Assembly (NCBI GenBank): GCA_036172665.1
Contig: CM069872.1
Coordinates: forward strand, 38,178,101-38,242,100
Direction of reading: 5' to 3'
DNA length: 64,000 bases
Source of the DNA: Prosopocoilus inquinatus
Lineage: Eukaryota > Arthropoda > Insecta > Coleoptera > Lucanidae
Part shown: one piece after another, positions 50,313 to 63,004 of the stretch
How the letters are laid out: each line of letters opens with the position of its first letter
Position numbering within the stretch: position 1 is the stretch's first letter
Made by a program: the position numbers and the translations under genes
The notes under the pieces: model-generated
The model's database searches: none
Seen by the model: the letters and a program-made list of their open reading frames with translations, nothing else
What the model was told of the DNA's origin: nothing

Positions 50313-51762
50313 ATGCTACTGACAGACTTATCAACCGAAATATTGTTACATATATTTCAGTTCTGCGGTATTCAAGAGTTGTGCCGCTTAAAATGCACCT
50401 GTCAACACTTCAACAAAATCATAGAATCTTCACTGCCTTTTATATTAAGAAGCGGCCCCCTTGTCACAAATCAACTCCATCCGTTCATAAGGGAGAGGTA
50501 ATTCTACGAGCTTTGTCACAATTATAGTGACTGCATGATATTTTCAGATCTGCAGTTGTACTGTCGGTTCATGATAAATGGAGAGTTTCACATTACTGGA
50601 AAATAGGCAAATACACAGAAAAATCTCTGTTGTATGAACGGCAGAATTTTATTCCTTCACTGCAGTTAACTAAAGATCATGTTTGGATCAGCCGTGGGCC
50701 ATACGTGAAAGCTTTTCGAAGAATAAAGAATCAAATCGATGTGCGCTGCCCTATCTATATCTTAACTGGGAACAATCCGGCAGATATCGTAAAATTTGCA
50801 AAAACCAAGGAGTATATCGTCAGCGCACAATGGTAGGTACATTTTACATAATATACCTACAAAATGCAAAATTTTACAACTGACTCATTATAGCAACGGC
50901 AACGTTTGGGTATGGTCTCCAGCGGAAAATAAAATAATACACAACCAGTTATGCCATGATGCCATAATAAATTCTGTCGATGCAATTAATAATTTATTTG
51001 TGACAGGTTCAAGAGACCGCAGCATGAAATTGTGGTCAAGTAAGGACAATTATGCAACATCTGAATGTGTTTATCAATACTTTTTGAATGATAGGGTTTG
51101 GTCCACTTCATTTGATTGTAACGGTTTAAACTTGTCTGTTGGAACAGCTGGATACAATTCGGTGCCTCCCCTCCATATTTTTGATTTGCATAAGTAATTA
51201 ATATTTGCAATTTTTAACTATCAGTTAATCTGTTTTACTTAATTTCATTGCTTAGCCTAAGAAGAAAAAGTATGCTTGGCATTTCATTTCCAGAAGGTGC
51301 TGGAATTTTAGATATGAAATGGGAGGAGAATAACATATTGTTAACATGTGGATATGACTTTTGTGTTAGAAAATGGGATTTGAGGACAGAGAAGTGTGAA
51401 CAGGCCTGGAAAGATCCATTTCATTCCACCGTGTATTGTTTAGAAACGGACGGATTTTATACTTTGTTAACAGGAACACAAAGCAACGGGCGTGTGGTAC
51501 TATTTGATACTAGACAAGTGGAATATATTCAGGTACACTCTTTAAAGCAACAAATAAAATAGGTCAGTAAATCAATTCTGATTTTCAGATGTACTTTATG
51601 CAATCCTGTAAAAAGCGTGGTCGAAGTTCTCCCATATACAGTCTCTCGAATGATGCCACACAGTTATTTGCTGCAACTGACCAACATCTAAACATATTAG
51701 ATTTTACTGACAAAGATGCAAAAGTAAGAAATTACGGAAATATTTATTACAAAAATTATTAA
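50313..51762 (+). CDS. FBXW4: F-box/WD40 repeat protein 4, 5 exons
   Basis: Substrate adaptor of an SCF (Skp1-Cul1-F-box) ubiquitin ligase; the substrate is unknown. Exons: 50,313-50,497, 50,548-50,832, 50,894-51,193, 51,256-51,532 and 51,589-51,762, giving 406 residues, close to vertebrate FBXW4. The F-box is at residues 1-45 (LLTDLSTEILLHIFQFC, CRLKCTCQHFN). It is followed by the FBXW4-type linker YWKIGKYTEKSLLYE and a WD40 propeller: NGNVWVWSP, FVTGSRDRSMKLWSS, DRVWSTSFDCNG, FPEGAGILDMKW, LLTCGYDFCVRKWDLRTEK, HSTVYCLETDGFYTLLTG and LFAATDQHLNILDF. The GAGILD and STVYCLETDG blocks are shared with vertebrate FBXW4 rather than with other F-box/WD proteins. The start is the first in-frame Met and gives the F-box its usual N-terminal position. 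Convergent with the pantothenate kinase gene. Confidence 0.92.
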
Positions 51763-52928
51763 TTATTTGCTTGTAAAGTAATACAAGTGACCAAACTGTT
51801 ATTGTTTATTTTGTGATGAAAGGAAAATTAAAACTTGTCAAAGTTCTTCATTGATGTTTATTGTTAAACAAATGTGTAAATGGTTTTTAACAATTTTTAA
51901 ATCGCATAGTTTAAATATCAAATGCGAGCTGTGCAGACAATAAATACTTAATACAAACAAGTAAAACAAATAAATAATGAAAGTGTTAAGAATGTGCGTT
52001 ATAACATTTAGAAAAAGTACTAAAACAGTAATTAAATAATACAGAACCAACACCAATTACTACAAGAAGTATTAAGAAAAAAAATGTTACCATCCATCGG
52101 TCAAACCAAAACATTAGAATTCAGGTACTTTACATTTTCGTGGATATTAAACATGCAAATTTAACAGAACGGTTTAAAATTTTATAAAACACATGCATAA
52201 GGAATTAGATAAAATTAATCATGTTTGAATTACAGCTGATTATATACATACATTGTCATTCGTTTTAAAGAAGTTATTGCTTTAATTTACTAAACGCAGC
52301 ATAACTAGCTTTTGACGCAGATGATATGCGCATTTTAAAGGCACATGAACTAATTTCGCATGTGAACAACCCAGCAGATGAAGTAATTCCAAAATATTTT
52401 TAATGATTTTCTTAAACAATTTTTACATCTGCTAAAGGAAATCGGAGAAATACAATGGTCAGATTAATTTGGTAACAAGAAAAGAAGAGTGACTTTGCTT
52501 GCTTGTTACAAATGGTAACATTTTTAGAAGGGGCAAATTAATATAAAACATAAGTGCGAAAATATCAGACGTTAAATTTCGAGAAAAATTCTCACAAATA
52601 TCACAGAAAATCTATTGTAGTTGTTATAAAAATAAAATTTCGGTTGTACTCTAAAGAAAGAAAATTTTTCTACTTAAAATTAAAACTTGAAACTTAAAAC
52701 GAGAGGCCACTGACCGTTGTATAAAATTTTCCTTAAAAAATCTAAGTTAAAACTACGCACTTTAGAATATTCTGTTATGTTAGAGAATATTCTCAATAAA
52801 TTATAAAATATCTAAGATTATAAAAAAATGCTTTTGTCTAAACCATCTCAACAACTGCACCATATCCCACACCCAAGTTTGGAATGCTATCTAATTTTTT
52901 TTATTTGTAGCTGCGACAAGACTTTGCC
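51763..52928. other. Intergenic region between convergent FBXW4 and pantothenate kinase
   Basis: No coding gene. It must hold the 3' untranslated regions of both genes. Two heat-shock-element-like palindromes (AGAATATTCT at 52,764-52,773 and GAGAATATTCTC at 52,783-52,794) lie near the kinase 3' end. The minus frame at 51,838-52,056 is AT-driven and has no domain. Confidence 0.4.
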
Positions 52929-55158
52929 TTAAATTTTATTTTGTGACGCAGCTTCATTAAACTGCAAAAGACAGCCGACTGCACCGAAATAACCTTCATG
53001 CTCTAAAAATAAAGCTTTCATTGTTCCCTTGGACCAATAATCCATGGCATAGGCTAAGAGCTTCATGGATATCGGATTTACACGTAAAAAGTTTCCAATA
53101 AATAATACCTACGAAATCAAAACTAATAAAAAGAACATGCCCAATTTGATTACAGAGTACCCTATCAATTTTTTCTTGCTGAGCACACATCCTAGCAATA
53201 GAGCCGATATTGTTTGTTATCGTAACTAATGTAGCTCTGGCCAGATCTTCTCTACTAACTTTGGAACGCTTGTCAATCGAATTCATTTGCCCGAAGCTAA
53301 AAAGTAGGTCTAGAGAATTTACAATACTACAGTTCAATTCATGAAAGATTACAAGCACATCATATAAAATACTAGTCTGTATCAAATAACTGCACTTTGT
53401 TAAGCTTAATATTTGAATTTAATTTTATGACGTATTTCCAGTAAATAAAAATTCGTGTAGTGATACAGGCGAGTATTGTGTATGATGTGCATGTATTCCT
53501 TTATAAACTGAACTGTACTTGAATGTCGTTTACAAACCTACTAGCTACCAAATCACCTGGCAAACCAAACCTTTGATAATCACCCCCATAAATATCTCTA
53601 ACGAGTTTATCAACATGTGTGTGATCTCCACCAGTTGCTAATTCTATAGCTTCTTCAAATGTATTGCAACCAGTTAATAAGCAACAAAGACCTAGAAACG
53701 TTCCTCCTCCTATACTGTGAAAAGAAAAAAGTTTCAACCATTCTTGCTGTGTAAATCACATTTTACCTGGTACCCGATATTCTTTTATAATTATCCAGAC
53801 CATACACAGCTAAAACACTTACACCGGAACCGATGTTTACAATAAGAAATGGATAGGGATTCGAAAAATCATAATTAACTTTGGCACATTTGCTGTCATC
53901 GGTTGGATTCGCCCAATAATAACACTCGTTTGGGTTTTGTGCTTCTACGTATAACATCCCCTTAACAAGAGAATCAAATTCATCGAACTTTGCCAGTTTC
54001 ATGTTGACTTCCTACAAAGATAATGTGAAGTTGCAGACAGTGCACGGCCACCTTTCGTTTCATTTACACGTATGAAGTTCTCTTCGAATTTATATGCACC
54101 ACCACCTGTAGCACAAACAACATTGACTAAGTTTGCTAGGCCTTTGGATCTTGCCAGTTCTAAAAAATTGCCCATTTCGCTCGTTGGAAATCGTATGAAA
54201 TGTAGCGTGCCTCGTCGGTTACGAATTGATACATTATCCATCTGTGAATGAGATTTATTTTGTCTTGATTGAAGTCTTCTATCTTATTTGTTTATGGTAT
54301 ATACAGTGCTTTAACGACGATTATTTACATTACTGAAAACTTTGTACTTGCTTAGTTTTGAAATTTTTTTATATACATTCTTAAAGCATGCAATTATAAG
54401 TCATTTTTAATAACTACTAGAGTTTTGGTTACACTAGTAGTTAACGATTTCTCTTTCTTTTAGTAATTAAAATCATACACCTGCCATTAGGACAACTGTT
54501 TTAAATATTGAACAATTAAAATGAAAATTAGAATATTGACGCGATAATTTCATTAATCCAGTGAATATTTCAAATAAAAACGAATCTTAATAATTTTTAA
54601 CTGATATTAGCGTTCATGACCATAGTGAATGTACTTTTTACTGCACATTGTATTTCGTCTATAAATTTACATGTTTAACCTTTGCCGGTATTATCTTCAC
54701 AACAAGTTAAAGGTCAAAATAAAGACAGCTTTCCCATAATTAATGCTGAAAACGTCATTCAAAATTTATATGTAACATTTGCATTGTAAATACCTGTAGA
54801 TGGATATCTCTGTGTCCTGTTTTCCCATATGCAGAATTCTTAGTTAAATACCTCCGAATATTCTTTAGCGTTTCCACTTCCGAATCACGTTCGTCCTCAG
54901 TTATATCCTTTGGTTCAAAATACACTAATTTACAGAGGGTTCCACCAATATCCATTCCGAACCACGGCATTGCTGTAATCACAAAGAAAGTATTACATAA
55001 GCCATGCAATTTACGAAGTAGTACTAACATGGATTATCAGTGACGAAACCATTCTCAAACTCTCCGTTCATGGTAACATCCATTACAGGCTTTTTTAAGT
55101 CTTCTTCCATTCTCGCAATGTGTGTACGTATACAGCCTTTACAGGTATGCGCTGCCAT
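52929..55158 (-). CDS. fbl: Pantothenate kinase, 7 exons
   Basis: Catalyses ATP-dependent phosphorylation of pantothenate, the first and controlling step of coenzyme A synthesis; the Drosophila orthologue is fumble. Exons on the minus strand: 55,158-55,029, 54,972-54,794, 54,241-54,068, 54,011-53,767, 53,714-53,538, 53,296-53,161 and 53,108-52,929, giving 406 residues. The ATP-binding glycine motif [10 protein letters not shown] opens the kinase fold at about residue 45, followed by [81 protein letters not shown] and [13 protein letters not shown], all strongly conserved in eukaryotic type II kinases. The N-terminal 44 residues (MAAHTCKGC...) are the variable regulatory extension; another upstream start may exist. 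An AATAAA overlaps the last codons. The 5' side has a CRE-like ACGTCA near 55,322. Confidence 0.95.
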
Positions 55159-56700
55159 TACCCAGAACTGATGGAACTGAAAATAATGATTATCACTGAC
55201 AGGTACAAGTCCAGATTTGTACTGAAGCAGCCGCCAAAATATAACAGATAAGTATTACACTGTGCTATCAGCCGCCACACGTGTTAAATTCACGCATGGC
55301 ATTCGAGCCAAAACCATATAACGTCAGTTAGTTATTAAGTAGGTGACTTAGTTCTTAACCTTGACCTCAAATTTGATTAACAAATTTTTCATGTTTCAGG
55401 TTCGTTTTCCAAGTAACAACCAACATTTGCCGTGCATTCGTTCACTTTTAATTGCCACCAATTATAAAAATTATAAATAGAAATAGCCTAGCACTAGCAA
55501 CATACCTGAAGCCATTTTTTTGTAGTTTTTTGTTACAACACTGCCAAATGTTAAAAAAACTCTTGATTTTAATAGCATCCACGTCATTACAAGGGAGGAA
55601 TTTACAAAAGTTTGTAATACAAGAGGGTGACTCGACACGACATCGAATTAATTATAGGTTATGTTGTGCCATTTTAGTTTGAACGTTTGGCGGCAGAGTT
55701 TGAAAGACCGAGAAAATTTCCTTATTACTTATTTATTTATTTACTATTCAGAACTAAAAATGCAAATAATTTAGTACTTTTCTATTGCATTAAATAGAGA
55801 ATTTAAATTTTATAGGCTGGACTATTTCTTTTTAAATACGAAGGAAGAGGTAGTGGCGACACTGTTGAATGCATTCATGGCGCCATTTTTAAAAATTCTC
55901 ATTGGTTGCGTACATAAATTTTCCAGTTCTCTATTTTATATCTATTTATAAATAAATAACCGTTCGGTATTAAATTTGAAAGTAGTAATTCAAGTTACAG
56001 TGCTTATTTGTAAAAATAAAATTGTTTCCTTGTCTTACTCTGTTTTTAATTACGAATTAATTTACGCCTGAAGTCGATTAATACGAGCTTTACAGCAATG
56101 CTCGGCAAAAATAACTTACCGAAAGCGAATTTTTGAAAGGAAAACTGCACTAATAGCTCCACGAACTGCATGCTGAAACTGTGACTGGCGTGGCGTGACT
56201 TCGTCCTTCACGATAACTGCGCTATTAGTTATTTTTTTATATTACATGTAGATTGAGTATAAACCATTTCTCTGTACATTTATCTTCGAGATATTGCAAA
56301 ATAACCTGTTTAAATATATAGTTAGTTACGTCACGGTTCGATAACATTTTTTTGCAAATTATTGATATGAAAACTAATCAATGCAAAGATTACGTAAAAT
56401 ATTGTAAAAAGGAAAAATAAATGTTCTTTCTCTTTTAAAGGAAAATAATACGTAAAAGTGAACAGAATCTGCCTGATTAACTTCACAAAAGGGGAAAGTT
56501 ACTTTTTGATTTTGGTCGGAGAAACGGAAACTAGAAACAGACTGTCGTGTAAAAGACTATCAAAATTGCTATCTTTGAGTAGTGTGAATACAAAAGAATG
56601 GTAGCTTTAATTTAAGAATAAATCACAAACTGTTGTCAGTTTATGTTTTCGTGACTTCACGTAATTTTTGAAAATTTACATGTTTTGTTGTTTATTATAT
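55159..56700. other. Upstream region of pantothenate kinase; no gene
   Basis: Contains the presumed promoter of the minus-strand kinase and otherwise AT-rich sequence. The plus frame at 55,452-55,682 has no domain. Nothing else is supported up to the solo LTR. Confidence 0.4.
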
Positions 56701-57029
56701 TGTGGCGAGCCAACCTGACTTAGCGCAAGGCGTCAAGAAGTCGATCCGCTGTTATGTGTCATCGGCCGACACGCGGCCGGGGCCTACATCGAACCAAACT
56801 AGAATCTTCCAGCGTAGAGACTTCCAGACGCCAGCAAATGATATAAAATGGCCCGGAGTTGACTCACCAGGCAGTCGAATTCGAACAACGATCGTCGAAG
56901 TTAGATTTTTAGTGTGTAAATAAATTGTTACAAATAAATTAGTTTTTAAGCTTTATTAAATTACGGTTAAGTTTTTATCGAGTGTTTTATTCGTTTAAAT
57001 AAATAAACTCAAACCCTAGAAACGTAACA
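56701..57029 (+). mobile_element. Solo LTR with 4-bp target duplication
   Basis: A 329-bp unit starts TGTGGCGAGCC and ends AACGTAACA, so it has TG...CA ends, and is flanked by an exact ATAT at 56,697-56,700 and 57,030-57,033. It is far more GC-rich in its first 200 bases than the surroundings and carries AATAAA strings in its last third, as expected of an LTR with a poly(A) signal. A 4-bp ATAT duplication is typical of Ty3/Gypsy-type integrases. No internal retrotransposon region is adjacent on either side, so it is a solo LTR left by recombination between two LTRs. The frame 56,702-56,923 is internal and not called as a gene. Confidence 0.82.
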
Positions 57030-57249
57030 ATATGAATTTTTAATTTTCAGAGAGGGTTATTTATAACCTTTTAAACTTGAAGTTTGTTCTTGTCCGATGA
57101 AAATTGTAAGTACAAATTTTTTTTAATCTCAAACCGGATAGAAAAATGAAGAGAACACACTCAACGTTTCACTATAGATTTATAGCTGACGAAGCTATAA
57201 ATCTGATGATGATAAAATGATACGATTATAATCGTATTGGAAAAACTCT
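57030..57249. other. Spacer between the solo LTR and the satellite array
   Basis: AT-rich sequence with a short inverted pair (CGTTTCACTATAGATTTATAGC around 57,165-57,200). No coding or structural feature is supported. Confidence 0.4.
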
Positions 57250-58075
57250 GCATTTGGATTTTGGAAGATGCTAAATATCTCCGCCACAGACAAATGACAT
57301 CTTCATTGGGTCACGAAACAAAACGGCATCAATCTGTCTCTTAGTATTAAATGAAATAATTAATATCTCCATAATGGTTGGAGTTAGGAGGGTGCGATTT
57401 TCACTGTCACTTAGCCCTCGGAGAGCAGTGTAAGACGTGTGCAGTTCTCTTTCCAAATTCTCAAAAACAAGCAAGATATTAAGTTTCAATTTCACAAAAG
57501 TTTCGTTTAATTGACATCAAATTGATTCTACCCCAGAATAATGGAACCCTTATCGGGTCATCGTACAGTGAAAACCGCATCAATCTATCTCTTTTCGTTT
57601 CCGAGTTATCGCGATTTTTCCGATAAAATATGGTGGAAGCGCCGCCGCGTGCTAATTAAAATAATTAATATCTCCGGAACGGTTGAAGTTAGGAGGGTGC
57701 GGTTTTCACTGTCAGTTAGCCCTCGGAGTGCAGCGTAAGACTTGTGCAGTTCTCTTTCGAAATTCCCAAAAACAAGCAAGATATTAAGTTTTAAGTTCAC
57801 AAAGAGTTTGGTTTGTTTGACATCAAATTGATTCCAGCTAGGAATAATGGCACCCTTATCGGGTCATCGCACAGTAAAAACCGCATCAATCTATCTCTTT
57901 TCGTCTCCGAGTTATCGCGATTTTTTTTTAAAATATGGGTGATGCGCCGCCGATTGCTAAATAAAATAATTAATATCTCCAAAACGATCGGAGTAAGGAA
58001 GGTGCGGCTTTCACAGTTTCTCAGTCCCGCGGAGGATAGAAGCAATTTTTTTTTCGAATTTATTGAAAAACATAG
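57250..58075 (+). repeat. Tandem array of about 305-bp palindromic monomers, plus orientation
   Basis: Three monomers begin near 57,250 (diverged), 57,541 and 57,846; the last two share ATGGMACCCTTATCGGGTCATCG and are 305 bp apart. Inside each, CAGTGAAAACCGCATCAATC and the later GGGTGCGGTTTTCACTG are reverse complements, so the monomer core (about 150 bp) is itself an imperfect palindrome. A roughly 60-codon open frame is retained in the second copy. The array is matched by inverted monomers at 61,290-62,575. Confidence 0.8.
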
Positions 58076-58079
58076 AATC

Positions 58080-58325
58080 AATCTTTGTTTAACTTGAATA
58101 TTTCCGCGGCCTCGTCTGTTGCTGAATTCTTGCTACTGCTTCTTGACTTGTATGTCGTGATTCTCGACTTACAAGAAGCAGCAGCAAGACTACCAACAGC
58201 AGCAGCACCACCATCAGCAGCAGCAGCCCTGAGAAATTTCTTCTGAAATGGAGAATGAAACGTCGGCAGTAGAAGAAATCCGAAGAAAAACGCGGTTCCA
58301 ACCGAAAGCCAGGAATTCAACAGAG
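58080..58325 (+). repeat. Left arm of the outer inverted repeat, with CAG-rich segment
   Basis: This stretch matches the reverse complement of 63,005-63,270, sharing TTTAACTTGAA, TTCCGCGG, CTTACAAGAAGCAGCAGC and GCAGCAGCCCTGAG. It contains a local hairpin CTTGTATGTCG / CGACTTACAAG with one mismatch. The serine/alanine-like frames on the minus strand here are translations of the CAG-rich repeat and are not called as genes. Confidence 0.7.
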
Positions 58326-58374
58326 AATCAAACTCGTTTTCCTTACGTTTCTTTTTTAATTGGAAGGTAGTGTT

Positions 58375-60975
58375 ACGCGATTAAAATTGTATTCTATTTT
58401 TTAGCTTAGTTCTTGAGATATCGTATTTTTTTAATGCAATTTGCTGGATGCGCCGATAAAAATATTAATATGACAGGAATGAAAAGATTCAAAAAGTTAG
58501 AGTTTCCGCCGTTAACGTCGCCGCAACACGCCGATCAGTCAACAGTGTATTTTAAGTCAATATCTCAAGCCATTCTCAAGTTATTGAATTTTTTATTCAC
58601 CGAACGATATTTTTCAAAATTTTTCTCTCGAAAATGGGGCGAGCTAGAGACCTGCGGCTTATGCCATTCGATTCACCCCGTGATGCTCTATCAGCGTGAT
58701 TTCCTTACTACTTCTTCGGCCGAACAATTTTTTTTTTCCTAAAATTGTGAAGAAATTTATCTACGTAGAGCGCGCTAAGGCGCATTCAAAACCGCGCCCT
58801 ATTCCTCTCTAGCTCGCTGCCTTCCTGAGATATCGACCCTTAAAATACCATCGCAAAAAGATATTAATTGCTCACATAAAACAAGCTTTAACGCGTTAAT
58901 TACGTTACACACTCAACGTCAGAGGTGATACGCAAATGGTTTTAATCGTTTTTACTCAAACGCAATTGATAAACCGAAGCTAATCACCCCCTTCACATTC
59001 TTTTTCACAGATTTCTCTTCCGCAGAGGTAAACTAATTAAAGATTAATCTAACAACGTTTGTTCATTCGTGTTCAATATTAAAAGAGAAAAGCAACCAAT
59101 CATCCCTAGTTTTTATTAAAAGTAAATAAATAAATAAAATAAAAATAAAAGTTACGTAAGGCAGGTATTGTAGCACTGAAAAACTGTATAAGCGAAAATC
59201 TTTTGGGGCAAATCAAGTGATCGTTTTTATAGGGCGATAGAGTATTATTTTCATTTATAAAAGATTTAAAATAATGATAATTCATTATATCATAGTGCTG
59301 CCATCTTTGAACGATTAATGCGAACTTTCAAGTTACCGATAATCACCGATTCCTGCAGTATTACAGGAATTTGGAATGATCGGCTCGGTCTAAGTTCTAC
59401 GTTTAACGTACAGATGGCGCATTCACGTGACGTCATTCGGTGCGTTCAATTCGATTCAGCAATGGCTTCAACGCTTCGCTACATGTTCAGCCCCCCAGAA
59501 TTAGCGACAATTTTCAACGTTGAGGTGAATGAACAAGCGTCTTTCAATAAATAATATTTGTACTTAAAATTTTAGTATTTTAGTACACAAGCAATTTAAG
59601 CCTCGTTTAACAAAAGCGAATTATTATTCTCAGGTGAGACTGATTAGTGTCAAAACACACTGTTTTCATTAATTTAATTAAAAAATATTATCCCGAAACT
59701 GCTAGAAGATAAAATGTTGTAGTTTTCACCATTAACATCGTCTTATAGAAACGAAAAAACGCTGAAAGAGGCAAATTAATATTCCAATTCGATTTCGACT
59801 TATAATTATTTTTGCACGAAATTTCAAATTGGCCCCTCTTTCAAGTTTCTTAAGAACTTCAACACAGTCTTACGTCTTCCGATGAGGCAAACTGAATGGT
59901 GAAAACCGTATCATTTTATCTCGCTTAGTTCTTGAGATATCGTAAGTTTTCTATGAAAATTTGGTGGATGCGCCAGTAAAAATATTAATATCTCAGAAAT
60001 AAAAAGAGATAGAAAGCTGCGGATTTCACCGTTAGCTTTACCTTATCAAACTGAGCCAACAGTAAAAAGTACAAGAAAATATCTCAAGCCATTCGTGACT
60101 TATTGAATTTTTTAGTGAAGGATTTGATATACTTCAACATTTTTTTCTCGAAAATGGGGCGAGCTGGAGACCTGCGGCTTATGCTATTCGATTCGTCCCG
60201 TCAAGCTCTATCATGATGATTTTTTCGCGGCAATCTATTTTTCGTCGATAACCTCAAGTTTTCATGGACTATAGACTTAGACTTTTCGGTCCAAAAATAT
60301 TTTTTTCTCTTAAAATCGCAAAAAAAATTCACCTACGTAGAGCTCAACAAGGCGCATTCAAAACCGCGCCCCGTTCCTCCCTAGTTCACCTTCTTTCCGA
60401 GATATCGACCCTTAAAACACAATTGCAAAAAACATTAATTGCTCATATAAAATAAGCTTCAATTCGTTAATTGTGTTACACATTCATTGCCTGTGGCATA
60501 ATACCCGAATTGTTTTAATCGCTTTTACGCTAAGACAATCGATAAACCGAAGCTATTCACTCCCTTGACATTTTCTTCCACAAATTTGTCTTCCGCAGAG
60601 GTAAACTAATTAAAGATTAATCTAATAACGTCCGTTCGTTCGTGCTCAATGTTAAAAGAGAAAGTCAATTAATCCTGCACTAATTAAAAGAGAAGACGAA
60701 ATTTAGGGAGTAATAGGTAAAACAGGTATTTTCTCAGTAAAATTCGAGAGGGCATAGGGCGTTGTGGTATTATTTTTATTTATAAAATATATTACATACA
60801 GCATTAAAATAATGATAAAATTTATTTTTTAAAGCATAAATTTAAGTGTGTGCTAGTGCTGTCATCTTTGAACGACCAATGCAAACTTCTAAGTTATAGA
60901 ACACACAGGTCTCTGCAGAAGTATAGAAATTTGTAATAATCGGCGCGCTCTAGGTTGCGCGTTTAACGTACGATT
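58375..60975 (+). repeat. Direct duplication of a roughly 1.5-kb unit
   Basis: 58,375-59,415 and about 59,895-60,975 align as diverged direct copies. Shared landmarks are CGAAAATGGGGCGAGCT (58,629 and 60,149, 1,520 bp apart), ACCTGCGGCTTATGC, CTACGTAGAGC followed by GGCGCATTCAAAACCGCGCCC, GAGATATCGACCCTTAAAA, and GTTTAACGTAC. Each copy begins with an old form of the palindromic core seen in the 305-bp monomers (GGTGAAAACCG, TGGATGCGCC, ATATTAATATC, GCGGATTTCACCG at 59,897-60,035). Confidence 0.72.
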
Positions 60976-61289
60976 CTTACAGATTCCTGTAATTATGCAG
61001 GAATTTGTAACTATTGGTAACTAATAGGTTATACTTCTTACCTAAAGATAGCAGCACAACCATACAATCAAATTAACTCCATTTACTGTTTATTGTTAAC
61101 CGACTCGTCTTTAATTTTTCTTCTCGAAAACGGAGCTAGTTAGAGACTTGCGGTTGTACCGATCGATTTCGTGGCCCAGTGAGAATATTACTGTCCTGCA
61201 GCGAAAACACTTATTAAATAAACACAATTCATTTTTCACTTAAAACTTAATATTTTCTCAGCTCTTCAACAATTTCAGAAAGAACTGGC

Positions 61290-62575
61290 TTACAAATGGC
61301 TGTGAGGGCTAAGTAAAAGCGAAAACCTCACCCTCCTAACTCCAACCGTTCCGGAGATATTAATTATTTTAATTAGCACGCACCGGCCCTTCCACCATAT
61401 TTTATCAGAAAAATCGCGATAACTCGAAAACGAAAAGAGATAGATTGATGCGGTTTTCACTGTACCATGACCCGATAAGGGTGCCATTATTCCGGGGTGG
61501 AATCAATTTGGTGTTCAATAAACGAAACTTCTTGTCAATTTAAAACTTAATATCTTGCTTGTTTTTGAGAATTTCGAAAGAGAACTGTACACGTCTTACG
61601 CTGTTCTCCGAGGGCTAAGTGACAGTGAAAACCGCACCCTCCTAACTTCAACCGTTCCGGAGATATTAATTATTTTAATTAGCACGCGGCGGCGCTTCCA
61701 CCATATTTTATCAGAAAAATCGCTGTAACTCGAAAACGAAAAGAGATAGATTGATGCGGTTTTCACTGTACGATGATGAATATTAATTATATTAATTACC
61801 ATGCGACGGCGCTTCCACCATATTTTATCAGAAAAATCGCTGTAACTCGAAAACGAAAAGAAATAGATTGGTGCAGTTTTCACTGTACGATGATCCGATA
61901 AGGGTGCCATTATTCTGGGGTGGAATCAATTTGGTGTCAAATAAACGAAACCTTTTGACAACTTAAAACTTAATATCTTTCTTGATTTTGAATATTTCGA
62001 AAGAGAACTGCACACGTCTTACGCTGCTCTTCGAGGGCTGAATGACAGTGAAAACCGTACCCTCCTAACTCCAACCGTTCCGGAGATATTAATTATTTTA
62101 ATTAGCACGCGGCGGCGCTTCCGCCATATTTTATCGGAAAAATCACGATAACTTGGAAACGAAAAGAGATAGGTTGATGCAGTTTTCACTGTACGATGAC
62201 CCGATAAGGGTGCCATTATTCCGAGGTGGAATCAATTTGGTGTCAAATAAACGAAACCTTTTGTCAACTTAAAACTTAATATCTTGCTTCTTTTTGAGAA
62301 TTTCGAAAGAGAACTGCACACGTCTTACGCTGCTCTCCGAGGGCTAACTGACAGTGAAAACCGCACCCTCCTAACTTGCTTGTTTTTGAATATTTCGAAA
62401 GAGAACAGCACATGTCTTACGCTGCTCTTCGAGGGCTGAATGACAGTGAAAACCGCACCCTCTTAACTCCAACCGTTCCGGAGATATTAAATATTTAATT
62501 ATTAATATAATTAATATCTTCCGAACGGTTGGAGGTAGGAAGATGCGGCTTTCAATGTTACTTAGAGAATGTCAT
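61290..62575 (-). repeat. Tandem array of about 305-bp palindromic monomers, minus orientation
   Basis: At least four monomers in reverse orientation to the 57.25-58.08 kb array; the GGGTGCCATTATTC boundary recurs near 61,486, 61,902 and 62,208 (the last two 305 bp apart). The second monomer contains an internal partial duplication of about 120 bp (61,660-61,780 and 61,780-61,900). Three monomers keep a homologous open frame of about 65 codons on the minus strand (MAPLSGH... to ...SLSPR). The last unit is truncated and joined to a partial copy near 62,375. Confidence 0.82.
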
Positions 62576-63004
62576 TTTTCAGAAGCGGAAACATTTATTT
62601 GTTAAGCAAACACATTTTTTCTCAATTTATTGTACTAAATTCGAGTGAAACTTGTCTATTCAAACTCTATGAAGATGATTTTCTTGTCGTTCTTAACGTA
62701 ATGCGATTTTTGGCATCATTTCAACGAAAGTTGAAAGTTTAGTAAACGCTGAAAAAGGCAGGTCAGTATCTCAACCCGTTCTTGTCGTATGAATTCTGTT
62801 GCAACCGACTCATATTTTCCAATTTTTTTTTCTGAATAACACACAACGGTGCGAAATTTGCTGTTTACACGTCTATCCTCAAATTAAAATTTTTAAATCG
62901 TTTTTGCCACAAAGCAATTGATAAATCGACGGTAATAACACCCTACACCTGCATTTTTCCACAAATTTCATTTCCACACGAATAAATTGAATAAAGATTA
63001 ATCC

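Noticed and set aside
58078..58320. Ala/Ser-rich minus frames that might suggest a repeat protein
   Set aside because: They translate the CAG-rich segment of the outer inverted repeat in different frames, with no conserved start in the homologous arm.
57541..62216. Calling the repeated MAPLS-type frames as separate genes
   Set aside because: They belong to tandem palindromic monomers, and frames are broken in other copies; reported as a repeat and as a hypothesis only.
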